A DNA stretch of 64,000 nt from JBBSAT01 sp046351235 (GTDB lineage Bacteria; Myxococcota_A; Polyangia; Polyangiales; Sandaracinaceae), in assembly GCA_046351235.1 (NCBI GenBank), contig JAXLYV010000002.1, positions 124,001 through 188,000 of the forward strand. Reading direction: 5' to 3'. Each line of letters begins with the position of its first letter. Positions within the stretch are counted from its first letter, which is position 1. Below are positions 27,143 through 35,817 of this stretch, piece by piece. Position numbers and translations under genes: made by a program. The notes beneath the pieces are model-generated. The model saw only the letters and a program-made list of their open reading frames with translations. It did not search any database and was not told the origin of the DNA.

Positions 27143-27523
27143 GTGCCTGTCACTGTCCGCGCATCGCCCGAGATGCAGCTGCAGTACGAGCAGCTGCGCA
27201 GCGCCACGGGCAAGGCGCAGCGCGGCATGTTCGAGTGCGTCCAGCGCTGCGCAACGAAGCTCCTGCCCGAGCACGCCGGCCATCAGGTGCACTTTCTCGA
27301 CCCGCCCTACAGCGGCGTGGTCTGGCGCGTGAAGCAGGGACGCCTGCGGATTTTCTACGCATTCAACAAGGCGAATCCCGTCGCGATCCTGCTGTTCATC
27401 GGCAACCGGAAGGAGGGCGACAAGAACGACGCGTACGCGGTCCTCGACCGCCGCGTCCGCAACGGCGACTTCGACGCACAGTTCGCCGAGCTCGGCCTCG
27501 CGCGACCGAACGTGAAGAAGTAG
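27143..27523 (+). CDS. RelE/HigB-like protein
   Basis: A 126-residue basic protein with a GTG start. The segment VVWRVKQGRLRIFYAFNKANPVAILLFIGNRKEGDKNDAYAVLDRRV follows the pattern of RelE-superfamily toxins: an Arg-rich beta strand (RLRIFY), a hydrophobic strand (AILLFIG), then K-E/K-G-D-K and a final helix with Tyr/Arg. Such toxins cut mRNA at the ribosome. The first 40 residues, with a helix QLQYEQLRSATGKAQRGMFE, are longer than in most RelE proteins. The preceding gene (6 bp upstream) could be the antitoxin, although HigB usually precedes its antitoxin. The call rests on pattern only. Confidence 0.5.
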   Translation: MPVTVRASPEMQLQYEQLRSATGKAQRGMFECVQRCATKLLPEHAGHQVHFLDPPYSGVVWRVKQGRLRIFYAFNKANPVAILLFIGNRKEGDKNDAYAVLDRRVRNGDFDAQFAELGLARPNVKK

Positions 27524-27605
27524 CCCGGCCCGCGTCAGTCCGCGCGCGCCTCCCTCGTCGCCACCCAAGAGCTGCGCTCGGTGCGCAGCCGGGAGCGATG
27601 ATGCG

Positions 27606-27743
27606 GTGGAGTGGGAGGTGGGCGACGTGGTGGTGCTGAAGAGCGGCGGGCCGAAGATGACCGTGTGCGGGGTCAAGGACGGCCAGGTGCTGTGCACATG
27701 GTTCGAGTACGGGGCGACGTACTTTCTACAGGCGACCTTGTAG
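27606..27743 (+). pseudogene. DUF2158 (YodC-like) gene cut short by a stop codon
   Basis: Forty-five codons from GTG 27606: GDVVVLKSGGPKMTVCGV and LCTWFEYGATYF are a clear YodC/DUF2158 core. A TAG at 27741 stops it, yet the same frame continues with KPAERE, which lines up with FKPAEL in the intact copy downstream. The stop therefore probably truncates the last strand of the small fold. It is the first of two tandem copies, 108 bp apart. Confidence 0.55.
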
Positions 27744-27769
27744 AAGCCGGCCGAGCGCGAGTAGGCGAT

Positions 27770-27790
27770 CACCCCGCAGGGGTGACTGAC
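27770..27790. promoter_or_regulatory. Palindrome with GACTGAC tail, right copy
   Basis: CACCCCGCAGGGGTG followed by ACTGAC, a perfect 6-bp-arm inverted repeat (CACCCC/GGGGTG) with a 3-bp centre. It repeats the element at 25371-25390 and lies upstream of the intact DUF2158 gene. Confidence 0.45.
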
Positions 27791-27851
27791 AGCGCGTGCG
27801 CGATCGGTAACGCTCCCGCTCGACGCTGCACGCGCGGCGGGGAGCAACGAG

Positions 27852-28088
27852 ATGTCCGTGCAATTTGCCGAAGGCGACGTGGTGCAGCAGCGATCTGGCG
27901 GGCCCGAGATGACCGTGAAGACGGTGGAGCCGGGGAACGTCCAGTGCTCGTGGTTCGACGCGAAGGGAAAGCGGCACGTCGCGAACTTCAAGCCCGCGGA
28001 GCTGAAGCCGGTTGAGCCGCCGTCGGATGAGCCCGCGAGGGTCATCGACGTCACCCAGCCGAAACGCCCGAAGCGCGAGTGGGAGTAG
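27852..28088 (+). CDS. DUF2158 (YodC-like) small protein
   Basis: A 78-residue protein. The family core is present: FAEGDVVQQRSGGPEMTVKTV, then VQCSWFDAKGKRHVANFKPAEL. YodC-like proteins are small beta-barrel proteins of unknown role, frequent on phages, plasmids and islands. A Pro/Arg/Lys tail of about 25 residues (TQPKRPKREWE) extends beyond the family's usual end. A ribosome site GGGGAGC precedes the ATG. It lies inside the tRNA-Lys island, next to a truncated relative and downstream of a palindrome that may control it. Confidence 0.72.
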   Translation: MSVQFAEGDVVQQRSGGPEMTVKTVEPGNVQCSWFDAKGKRHVANFKPAELKPVEPPSDEPARVIDVTQPKRPKREWE

Positions 28089-28101
28089 CCGCGCTCGCGC
28101 C

Positions 28102-28230
28102 CTAGCTCGCGAAGAACTGCACCCCGTACACCATCGACCGCGCGCCGTCGTTCGGCGGCAGCGCGTCGAACTTCGCCCGCAGCTCGTCGAGCTCGCGATC
28201 GGTGACGACTACCCGGCGTTCGTCGCTCAT
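28102..28230 (-). CDS. Small ORF near the right end of the island
   Basis: Forty-two residues, MSDERRVVVTDRELDELRAK then FDALPPNDGARSMVYGVQFF. The even, charged-helix composition and normal codon bias suggest that it is real, but no ribosome site stands out and no family is recognised. It reads toward the DUF2158 gene, ending 14 bp from its stop. The 117 bp between it and attR hold nothing that I can identify. Confidence 0.4.
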   Translation of the reverse strand: MSDERRVVVTDRELDELRAKFDALPPNDGARSMVYGVQFFAS

Positions 28231-28347
28231 GCGAGAATCGTCCGACGCTGAATCGGTGCTCCGCAACGACGAATTCGCGGTGTCCGAACGTCACCTCCAA
28301 GAGCCGACACCACGCCGCAAGCGCCGGGAACCGCTCGCGTCTGACGA

Positions 28348-28394
28348 GGACTCTTAATCCGTTGGCTGACAGTTCAAGTCTGTCATGACCCATC
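28348..28394 (+). repeat. attR: 47-bp direct repeat, tRNA-Lys 3' fragment
   Basis: Right copy of the repeat. It lacks the 5' part of the tRNA, so it is not a functional gene. Its identity over 47 bp with no mismatch suggests a fairly recent insertion or selection on the site. Confidence 0.9.
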
Positions 28395-28574
28395 CTGTTT
28401 CCAGGGCGATCCGCTCGCGGTGACGCGAGCAAGTGAGGGCCCGGGGGCAATGCGGGGGCATCGCATCGCGGCACGAAACGCTCGGAACCGAGCTTTCGCG
28501 TCGCGGCGGCATCTGCGTGTCGGCGTGCTTGCGCCGCGTCCAACGCGCGACGCGGTCCGGTAGCCTGACGCGAC

Positions 28575-31500
28575 ATGACGACCACACCTCGGTCTTCCTG
28601 GTCTCGTCTCGTCGTCCTCTCCGTGCTCGCGGCCGCGTGGGCCCTCGCTGGCTGCGGCGGCGGCGCGTTCCGCGCGCCGCTTCGCAATCCCGGCGACGCG
28701 ATCAGCGACTCGGATCGTCGTGATCGGATCGCGCTCGGGGCGGTCGACGTCGATCTCGCCGGCGAGCCTGCGACCGAGGTGGCGCGGCTCCGGCGCATCG
28801 CGGCGCTCGAGCTGCACGTCGGCAACGTGGGGCTCGCCGAGGAGGCCACGCTCCGCGCGCTGCGCATCGCGCGCGCATACGCGGCGCTCGCCGAGCCGGA
28901 CGAGCGCGGGCGCGCCGAGTCCCTGCACCACGAGATGCACGACGAAGCGCTCTCGACGGCCGATCGCATCGGGAGCCTCGAGCTCGCGCTCGAAGCGGTC
29001 GGTCGCGGCGATCCCGGGGGCGGGCGCGACGTGATCGCGCGCCTCGTGCGCGCGCGCGCCGACGCCGGCGAGTCGCTCGACGACGTCACGCTTCCCGAGC
29101 GGCTCGCGCGGGCGCTCGACGACGCAGCCCGCCTCGACTTCGAGCGGCTCGGCGCGCACGTGCCGGGCGAGCCCCTCTCGATCGATCGGCTCACGCAGCT
29201 CGGCCCGCGCGCGATCCCGCGCCTGCACCAACGCCTCGACGAGGCGGCGCGCAGCGGCGACGTCGAAGCGCTCGTGCGGCTCGCGCGCGCGCTGCGGCAG
29301 CTCGACCGATGGGATCCGCTCGCGCGCGCGATCGTGCACCTCGACGAGGCCCATCACGGCGAGCTCGCGATCGACGTCGTCGGCACCGCACCGCCGGCGA
29401 CGCACGGGGTGGCCATCGCGCGGCTCGAGCGGGCGCGCCGGCAGATCCCCGAGAGCGCGGCCGTCGCGCTCGCGCTCGCCGCGCGCTGCCTCGAGGCCTC
29501 GCTCGCGGGGGACGCGCTCGACCATGCGCAGGGCGCGCTCTCGCTCTCGCCCAACGAAGAGGAGCGACAGACGGCTGCGCTGATCGCCGGGCTGGCGTCC
29601 ATCGTCGACGGGGAAGGGCAGGCGCTCGACACGTGGGAGCGCGGTCACGACGATGGGCGCCGATCGGTCGCCGTCGCGCGTGCGCTCGCGGCGCAGCGCG
29701 CGATGCCGGGCGCGAACGAGTGGCTCCGCGGGCGCATGGCCATGGCCGCGCGGCTGCTCGTGGAGCTGGGGGTGGCCGACGCGACGACCACGTTCGAGGT
29801 GGCCTCGGATCCCGCGACGCCGAGCGATCTGCGCGGGCGCGCGCTCGACGCGCTCTGGGTCGCGGATCGGCCGGCGGCGCGGATCGCCGCCGAGTGCGCC
29901 TCGGAGCGCGTGGCCCGCGACGCGTGCGAGGCGCGCCTCGATCTGCTCGGCGAGAGCGCATGGCGCGAGGGCGGCGCACCGAGCGGCCCGGTGCCGGATC
30001 TCGACGAGACGGCGCTGCCGGGGATCGAGCTCGCGGTCGGTGACTCGAGCCTCGCGGCCGTCTCGACCTGGGTCGACTCGGCGTCTTCGCGTCGGCTCTC
30101 GCTCGCGCCGGCGTGGATCCGCGCGCGCGTGGTGCTCGCGGGACGGCTCGGCGACGTGGGAGAAGCCCGCGCGATCCTCGCCTCGGACGGCGCACTCCTC
30201 ACGGCGGCGAGCCGCGTCGTGCTCGAGGCGTGGCTCGACGACGTCGCGCACTCGCGCGATCCGAGCCTCGACGATCTCGCGGTCGCCCTCGGGCTCGGGC
30301 CCGCGCTCGTCCGCTTCGCGACGCCGCCGCTCGACGAGGCCTCGCTCGACGTGGCCACTCCGACGAGCGAGACGGCGCGCTTGGTCGCGGCCGACACGCA
30401 CCTCGCCTACGACGCGTGGCAGGCCGACGCGCCGACGCATCTGGCGCCGCTCCTCGCGCGTGCCGACGACCAGGACGGCGCCGTGATCGCGGGCTGGATC
30501 GGCGCCGCGATCGATCGCGACGTGCACGAGCGTGGGGCGTCGACCACCGCGCTCGCGCCGATCGCCGAGCGGGCGCACGCGCTCGCGCCCGACACCGCGA
30601 TCGATCGGCTGCTGCAGGCGCTGCGCGCCGGAGACGAAGACGGCCCGGCCGAGGCGCGCGCGGCGCTCGCGCGCGTGCTGGTGCTCGCGCCCGAGGAGCA
30701 CGCGCTCCAGCGTCGCTGGCTCGCCGCCTGGAACGACGCCGATCCCTTCGCCTCGGCGGACGAGGCCCGCGCGCTGCTCGAGGCGATCGATCCGCTGGGC
30801 GTGCCGCCGGCGGCGCTCGCGGGTGACGCGTCGAACGTCGGCGACCTGCTCGCGCTCTACGGGATCGATCTGCCGGGGCGCCACGCCGACGTGGTGATGC
30901 GCGTGGGCCCGCGCATGGCGCGCGCGGAGGGCGCGTGGGACGCGATCCTCGTGCTGATCCGCGAGCGCGTGCGCCAGGGCGTGCACGCCGACGGCGGCAC
31001 CGACGCGCTGCGCGCGCTGGTCGAAGCGGCGCCGCCCTCGGCCTCGCGCCGGCGGTGGCGCACGGCGCTCCGCATCGTGATCTCGGATCTCGCAGGCGCT
31101 GCGGATGCGGCCAACGAGCCCGAGCCGGAGGGCGTCGTGGCGGGGACCGATCCACCGCTCCCCGCCGGGGACCGCCTGCGCGCGATCGTCCATGGGCGAC
31201 GCGAGCTGGACGACGCGCTCCTCTGGGCGCTGATCGCCGAAGAAGCGCTCGGCGACGACCCCGCGACGCTCGAGCGGCTGCGCGTGCGCGCGCTGCATCG
31301 GCCGCGCCTCGATCCGCTGCTCTGCGGCGAGCTCGCGCGGCGGCAGGGCTTCTCGGCGTCGACGATGGAGGTCTGCCTCCGTGCGTGGGCGCGCGAGCCC
31401 GAGCCGATCTCGGCGTCCGTGCTGGCGCGTGCGTTCCTCGAGGCGCGCCCGCCCTCGGGTCTGTCGCCGACCGCGTTCTTCGAGCAGGCGCACCAGGCGC

Positions 31501-34500
31501 TCGCCGACCAGCTGCCGAGCAGCGTGCTGCACGAAGAGGCGATCTGGCGTGCGCGTGCCGGCGACGCGCCCGGCGCGCTCACGGCGGAGATCGAGGCCGA
31601 GGCGCGCGGCCACGTGCCCGGGCCTTGGGGCGGGAGCGGCCCGCCGATGCGTCGGGGCGTGCTCGTGCGCGCGCAGAGGGCGCGGCCCGTGCCGCGCTGG
31701 GCGGATCTCGCGCTCCTCGCGCTGGGCGATGCGCGCGTCGCCGCCGCCCAGCTCTACGCGGCAGCGGCGATCGCCAGCGTGCGCGAGCGGCAGGCGCCCG
31801 ATGCGAGCACGGACCTCGCGTACGCGGCGCGCGACCTCGTGGCGTGGGCGATGAGCGATCGCGCGGCCGATCGAATCGACGACGACGGCATCGAGGCCTT
31901 CGAGCGCGCGCGGGTGCGTGGGCTCGCCGCGGCCGAGGTGGAGCCGCTCGCGCAGCGCTTTCCCGAGTCCTCGCTCGTGGCGTATGCGTCGGCGGTCAGC
32001 GCGATCCGCGCAGGCCATCGGGACGAAGCGCTGCGGTGGGCCGACGTCGGGCTGCGGAGCGAGCCGAGGCCGACGCTCGTGACGGCGATCGCGCCGATCG
32101 TGGAGGACGTGCGCGGGCCGGCCGACGCGAGCGCGCTGCGCGCGCGGGCGCACGACGCCTATCCCGACGACCCACGCTTCGATCGCGCGGCGACCGATCC
32201 CGTGCCCCCGGTCGCTCCGACGGCGTCGGCGCGGCCGACGACGAGCGACGAGAGCTGCGAGCTGTCGGCGGAGCTCGCGGCGGCGCCCGACGACGAGGCG
32301 CGCGACGCGATCCTGCGAGACGCGTACCGAGCTGCGCACGACGCGTCCGCGCGGCGGCGGGTCCTCGCCTGCACCGATGCGATCGCGGAGAGCCGGCCGC
32401 CCCGCGCGCCGGAAGTCGCGGCGGTCGCGACGACCGAGCCCGCGCGTCCCGCCGCGAGCTCGGCGGCGGAGCGCCGGCGTCAGGCGGAAGCCGAGGCGGA
32501 AGCGCGAGCGGCGGCCGCGGAGGCCGAGAGCCGGCGCCGCGCCGAGGAAGCGACGCGGCGCGCGCAGGAGAGTGAGGAGCGCGCGGCGGCGGCCGAGGCG
32601 CGCGAGCGCGAGGCCCAGGCGCGCGTCGCCGAGGCCGAGCGGCGTGCGGCCGAGGCCGAGCGACGTGCGATCGAGGCGCGCGCGCGTGCGCGTGCGGCCA
32701 CCGAGCCGACGGCCGAGACGACGAGCGACGCCGAGGCACGCGCGGCGGAGGCGGAGCGACGCGTGGTCGAGGCGGAGCGGCGCGCGGCGGAGGCCGATGC
32801 GCGCGCGGCGCTCGCGGAGCGGACGGCGATCGAGGAGATGCGTCGGATCGCGGAGGCGTCGCGTCGCGCGAGCGAGACGACGGCGAGCGCGACGGTCCCC
32901 GAGACGACCGTGGCGGTGACGGAGCCGACGCCCGCGGTGGCCGCCGTCCCCGAGTCGACGGAGACGACGCCCGTGGCGGCCGCGGTCCCCGAGCCGACGC
33001 CGCCGACGACGACGGAGCCGACGCCGACGCCCGCGGTTGCGACCGCCGAGCGTGCGGCGGAGGCGCCGACGGAGGCGACGCCGACGACCGCGCCCGTCAC
33101 GTCGAGCGCGGCCCCGACGCCGCCGAGCGAGGTCGCGACGGCGGAGCCGACGGCGCCGCCGGTAGCGCCCGCGCAGGGCAACGTCCTCTACTCTCCGGAG
33201 CTCCCGCCGCCCACGCCCGCCGAGCGAGCGGCGCGCGCGCGTGCCCTCGCCGAGGAGGCCGAGCAACGCGTCGCGGTCTCCGAGGAGCGTGTCGCGACCG
33301 CGGCTGCGCGCGCCGCCGACGCCGAGGCGATCGCCTCGGAGGCGGGGCCGCGGGCCTCGGGCGCCGAGACGCGCGTCGTCGACGGCGAGCAGCGCGCGCT
33401 CGAGGCCGAGACGCGCGCCGCCGAGGCCGAGCGGCGGGCCGCCGAGGCCTCGCGCCGTCTCGCGGAGGTCGTCACCGTGGCCGCCGCGCCCATGCCGACC
33501 GAGGTCACGGCGGCCACGCCCGAGACATCCGAGACGACGGTGGCCCCCACCGTGGCCACGAGCGAGGTCGTCACTGCGGCGGCCGAGACGACGCTGGCGC
33601 CGACGAGCGTCGCGGTGGCCGAGCCCGAGAGCACGCACCTCGGAGGCCTCGGTCTCGAGGCGGTGCTCGATCCCGATCCCGCGGCGCAGCGGCGCGGTGT
33701 CGAGCTCGCCGCACGGGATCCGGCCGGCGCGCTCGTCGCGGCGCGCGATCTCGTGCTCGCGCCCGCGCCCGCCGTGCCGCCCTCGGACGGGCTGCCGCCC
33801 TTCGGCAAGGTGCAGGCCCTCGTCGCGCTGCCGCTCTCGGCGCGCACGCAGCTCGCGCACGAGCTGATGAACGGCTCGGATCGCGCGCTCCGTCTCGTCG
33901 CGCTCGCCGCCGAGCAGCTGCGCCCGGACACGGTGGACGCCGAGACGCTGCGCCGGACGATCGAGACGGAGGACGCCGGGCTCGCGCTCGAGGCCGTTCG
34001 CGCGCACGGGCTTCGTCCTCGTGCGACCGACCTCGCGGCGATGCGCACGCGCCTCGACGCCATGCACGCTCCGCTCGCCCCGGCCGATCGCGCGCTCGCC
34101 GCAGCCATCGTCCACGCGCTCGCGGCCGCGGGCGATGCGCACGATCGGGCACGCCTCGCCGCGGCTCCCGCGCTCGTGCGCAGCGGCGCGGAGGCCTCGT
34201 CCGATCTCGCGCTCGCGAGCGCCGTCGATCACGACGCGGCGCTCTACCTCGCGGCGCGCGGCGCCGGGCTCGTTCGGGATCCGCGGCTCGCGCCCGAGGC
34301 CGAGCGCTTGCGCCGTGCGCGACGCCCGAGCCCGCCCTCCGCCGAGGCCGTGCGCTTGCTCGCGAGCGACTCGCTCGCGCGCGTGCTGAGCGGCAACGCC
34401 TGGCGCTTCGTGCGCCTCGCGATGCCTTCGCGCTTCGTCTCGGCGCTGACCGGGGAGGGCGCCGATCCCGTGCTCGCGCTGCCGATCCGCGCCTGGGTCG

Positions 34501-35807
34501 AGGAGCATGGCGGCGCGGAGCTCGGCCCCTCGGGCGGGCTGGACGGCGAGCGGCCGATCGAGTGCGCGCTCGCCGACAGCGGCCCGTCGTCGTGGGTCTG
34601 CGTCGCGACCGTGCGCGATCGCGACGTGCTGCGCGCCTCGCTCGCGCGGCGCCCGCTCGGGGCCCACAGCGCGCCGTGGATCGCGCTCGGGGCGGCGGAT
34701 CTCGCTCGCACGCTCCCGATGATGGCGGGCCCGACGCCCTTCGTGCTCGATCGGCTCCTCGCCGCGCCGGGGGCGAGCGACGCCGATGCCCTCGCCTTCT
34801 CGGAGCGCGCGCGCGTCGAGGTCGATCTGGGCGGCGTCACGGTCGAGCGCTTCGCGACGCTCGCTCGGCGCGGCGACGCCGCGACGACGATCGACGACGA
34901 GCTCTACCTGTTCACGGGCGATCGCGTGGTCGTCTTCGGCGACGAAGAGACGGCGCGGACGCTCCTCGGGCGCCCGCCCATCGTCTCACGGGCGCTCTCG
35001 CGCTCGGCGCGCTTCCGTCGCGTCACGCGCGGATGGATCGATGGGCCGACGCTCGAGATCGCGACCCTCGACTGGCGCCCGGCGGCGCAGGTCCCCCTCT
35101 TCGCGCGTCGCGACGCGTCCATCGTGCTCGCGCCCGACGCGGGCGGCGTGGTCGCGACGATGGAGGCGCCGTTGTCCGAGCGCTGGCGCGACGTCGCGCC
35201 GCTGAGCGCGCTCTTGCCGGACGAGGCGGTCTCCCGCTACGCCCTCGCCGTGGGCGCACCCGCCGTCCCGCGCACGCGCCGCGCCCCCGCCGCGCCGCCA
35301 CCGAGCGATCGCGCGGCGCTCGCCGCGCTCGTGCTGCGCGAGTCGGAGCGCATCGCGCTCGCGTGGATGCCCAGCGAGAGCGGCGCGCTCTGGGACCGGT
35401 GGATCGCCGTCGTCGAAGGGCCGCGGATCGACGGCGCGCTCGCCGCCGCCGGGGTCAGCGCGCCCGAGGGCGATGCGCTGGCCACGCTCGCGGGCGGGTC
35501 GATCGCGCGGCGCGGGACGCGCTGGATCGTCGGCGCCACGGAAGAAGACGTGCGCGCGGCCCTCGCTCGCCCCGACGTCCCCGCCGCCGCGCGCACGACC
35601 GCGCTGGGCGCGGGCCACCTCCACGCCGCGCGCGCCGCGCAGGTCACCGCCGCGTACGCGCTCGCGCTCCCTCCCGGCGATGCGCGCTACGCCGAGCTCG
35701 ATGGGCTCGGCGACGCGCTCGCGACGGCGGGCGAGCTCTCGTTCGAGGCCACGGTCGAGGCACGCACGCTCGTGCTCCTCACCCGCGTGCGTCCGCGCGC
35801 GCCCTGA
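28575..35807 (+). CDS. Giant coiled-coil lipoprotein (2410 residues)
   Basis: A very large exported lipoprotein. The signal LVVLSVLAAAWALAGC places the lipid on Cys27. Residues about 60-1290 are Ala/Leu/Arg-rich helices with TPR-like pairs (for example AVALALAARCLEASLAGDAL, RAALARVLVLAPEEHALQRR). Residues about 1295-1435 are a coiled coil of EAERRAAEA-type repeats, followed by a Thr/Pro/Val/Glu linker, a second coiled coil (about 1540-1635) and another linker. The C-terminal 700 residues are a helical/beta region that I cannot assign, with several RDxxLRASL and GDRVVVFGDEE segments. It probably sits on a membrane with its rod reaching across the periplasm. It begins 180 bp after the island and is convergent with the oxidoreductase gene, alone in its transcript. 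Confidence 0.8.
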   Translation: MTTTPRSSWSRLVVLSVLAAAWALAGCGGGAFRAPLRNPGDAISDSDRRDRIALGAVDVDLAGEPATEVARLRRIAALELHVGNVGLAEEATLRALRIARAYAALAEPDERGRAESLHHEMHDEALSTADRIGSLELALEAVGRGDPGGGRDVIARLVRARADAGESLDDVTLPERLARALDDAARLDFERLGAHVPGEPLSIDRLTQLGPRAIPRLHQRLDEAARSGDVEALVRLARALRQLDRWDPLARAIVHLDEAHHGELAIDVVGTAPPATHGVAIARLERARRQIPESAAVALALAARCLEASLAGDALDHAQGALSLSPNEEERQTAALIAGLASIVDGEGQALDTWERGHDDGRRSVAVARALAAQRAMPGANEWLRGRMAMAARLLVELGVADATTTFEVASDPATPSDLRGRALDALWVADRPAARIAAECASERVARDACEARLDLLGESAWREGGAPSGPVPDLDETALPGIELAVGDSSLAAVSTWVDSASSRRLSLAPAWIRARVVLAGRLGDVGEARAILASDGALLTAASRVVLEAWLDDVAHSRDPSLDDLAVALGLGPALVRFATPPLDEASLDVATPTSETARLVAADTHLAYDAWQADAPTHLAPLLARADDQDGAVIAGWIGAAIDRDVHERGASTTALAPIAERAHALAPDTAIDRLLQALRAGDEDGPAEARAALARVLVLAPEEHALQRRWLAAWNDADPFASADEARALLEAIDPLGVPPAALAGDASNVGDLLALYGIDLPGRHADVVMRVGPRMARAEGAWDAILVLIRERVRQGVHADGGTDALRALVEAAPPSASRRRWRTALRIVISDLAGAADAANEPEPEGVVAGTDPPLPAGDRLRAIVHGRRELDDALLWALIAEEALGDDPATLERLRVRALHRPRLDPLLCGELARRQGFSASTMEVCLRAWAREPEPISASVLARAFLEARPPSGLSPTAFFEQAHQALADQLPSSVLHEEAIWRARAGDAPGALTAEIEAEARGHVPGPWGGSGPPMRRGVLVRAQRARPVPRWADLALLALGDARVAAAQLYAAAAIASVRERQAPDASTDLAYAARDLVAWAMSDRAADRIDDDGIEAFERARVRGLAAAEVEPLAQRFPESSLVAYASAVSAIRAGHRDEALRWADVGLRSEPRPTLVTAIAPIVEDVRGPADASALRARAHDAYPDDPRFDRAATDPVPPVAPTASARPTTSDESCELSAELAAAPDDEARDAILRDAYRAAHDASARRRVLACTDAIAESRPPRAPEVAAVATTEPARPAASSAAERRRQAEAEAEARAAAAEAESRRRAEEATRRAQESEERAAAAEAREREAQARVAEAERRAAEAERRAIEARARARAATEPTAETTSDAEARAAEAERRVVEAERRAAEADARAALAERTAIEEMRRIAEASRRASETTASATVPETTVAVTEPTPAVAAVPESTETTPVAAAVPEPTPPTTTEPTPTPAVATAERAAEAPTEATPTTAPVTSSAAPTPPSEVATAEPTAPPVAPAQGNVLYSPELPPPTPAERAARARALAEEAEQRVAVSEERVATAAARAADAEAIASEAGPRASGAETRVVDGEQRALEAETRAAEAERRAAEASRRLAEVVTVAAAPMPTEVTAATPETSETTVAPTVATSEVVTAAAETTLAPTSVAVAEPESTHLGGLGLEAVLDPDPAAQRRGVELAARDPAGALVAARDLVLAPAPAVPPSDGLPPFGKVQALVALPLSARTQLAHELMNGSDRALRLVALAAEQLRPDTVDAETLRRTIETEDAGLALEAVRAHGLRPRATDLAAMRTRLDAMHAPLAPADRALAAAIVHALAAAGDAHDRARLAAAPALVRSGAEASSDLALASAVDHDAALYLAARGAGLVRDPRLAPEAERLRRARRPSPPSAEAVRLLASDSLARVLSGNAWRFVRLAMPSRFVSALTGEGADPVLALPIRAWVEEHGGAELGPSGGLDGERPIECALADSGPSSWVCVATVRDRDVLRASLARRPLGAHSAPWIALGAADLARTLPMMAGPTPFVLDRLLAAPGASDADALAFSERARVEVDLGGVTVERFATLARRGDAATTIDDELYLFTGDRVVVFGDEETARTLLGRPPIVSRALSRSARFRRVTRGWIDGPTLEIATLDWRPAAQVPLFARRDASIVLAPDAGGVVATMEAPLSERWRDVAPLSALLPDEAVSRYALAVGAPAVPRTRRAPAAPPPSDRAALAALVLRESERIALAWMPSESGALWDRWIAVVEGPRIDGALAAAGVSAPEGDALATLAGGSIARRGTRWIVGATEEDVRAALARPDVPAAARTTALGAGHLHAARAAQVTAAYALALPPGDARYAELDGLGDALATAGELSFEATVEARTLVLLTRVRPRAP

Positions 35808-35817
35808 TCTGCAGCCC

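Larger units (their letters stand above)
25247..28394. mobile_element. 3.1 kb integrated island at tRNA-Lys, no integrase seen
   Basis: The region is bounded by an exact 47-bp direct repeat of the 3' part of tRNA-Lys (25247-25293 and 28348-28394), the usual trace of site-specific integration by a tyrosine recombinase. Inside are unrecognised ORFs, a RelE/HigB-like ORF, two DUF2158 genes and two near-identical palindromes. Base composition and gene spacing look looser than in the flanks. No integrase, excisionase, relaxase or replication gene could be read in any frame, so it is either a remnant or a non-autonomous (satellite) element moved by an integrase from elsewhere. Confidence 0.8.

Noticed and set aside
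28348..28394. A fourth tRNA gene at the right end of the island
   Set aside because: Only the 3' half of tRNA-Lys is present; the acceptor 5' strand and D-arm are missing, so it cannot fold as a tRNA.
28383..34667. A 2094-codon minus-strand open frame opposite the giant lipoprotein gene
   Set aside because: Arg/Gly/His-rich antisense shadow without signal, start site or domain; the plus strand has signal peptide, lipobox and periodic coiled coils.
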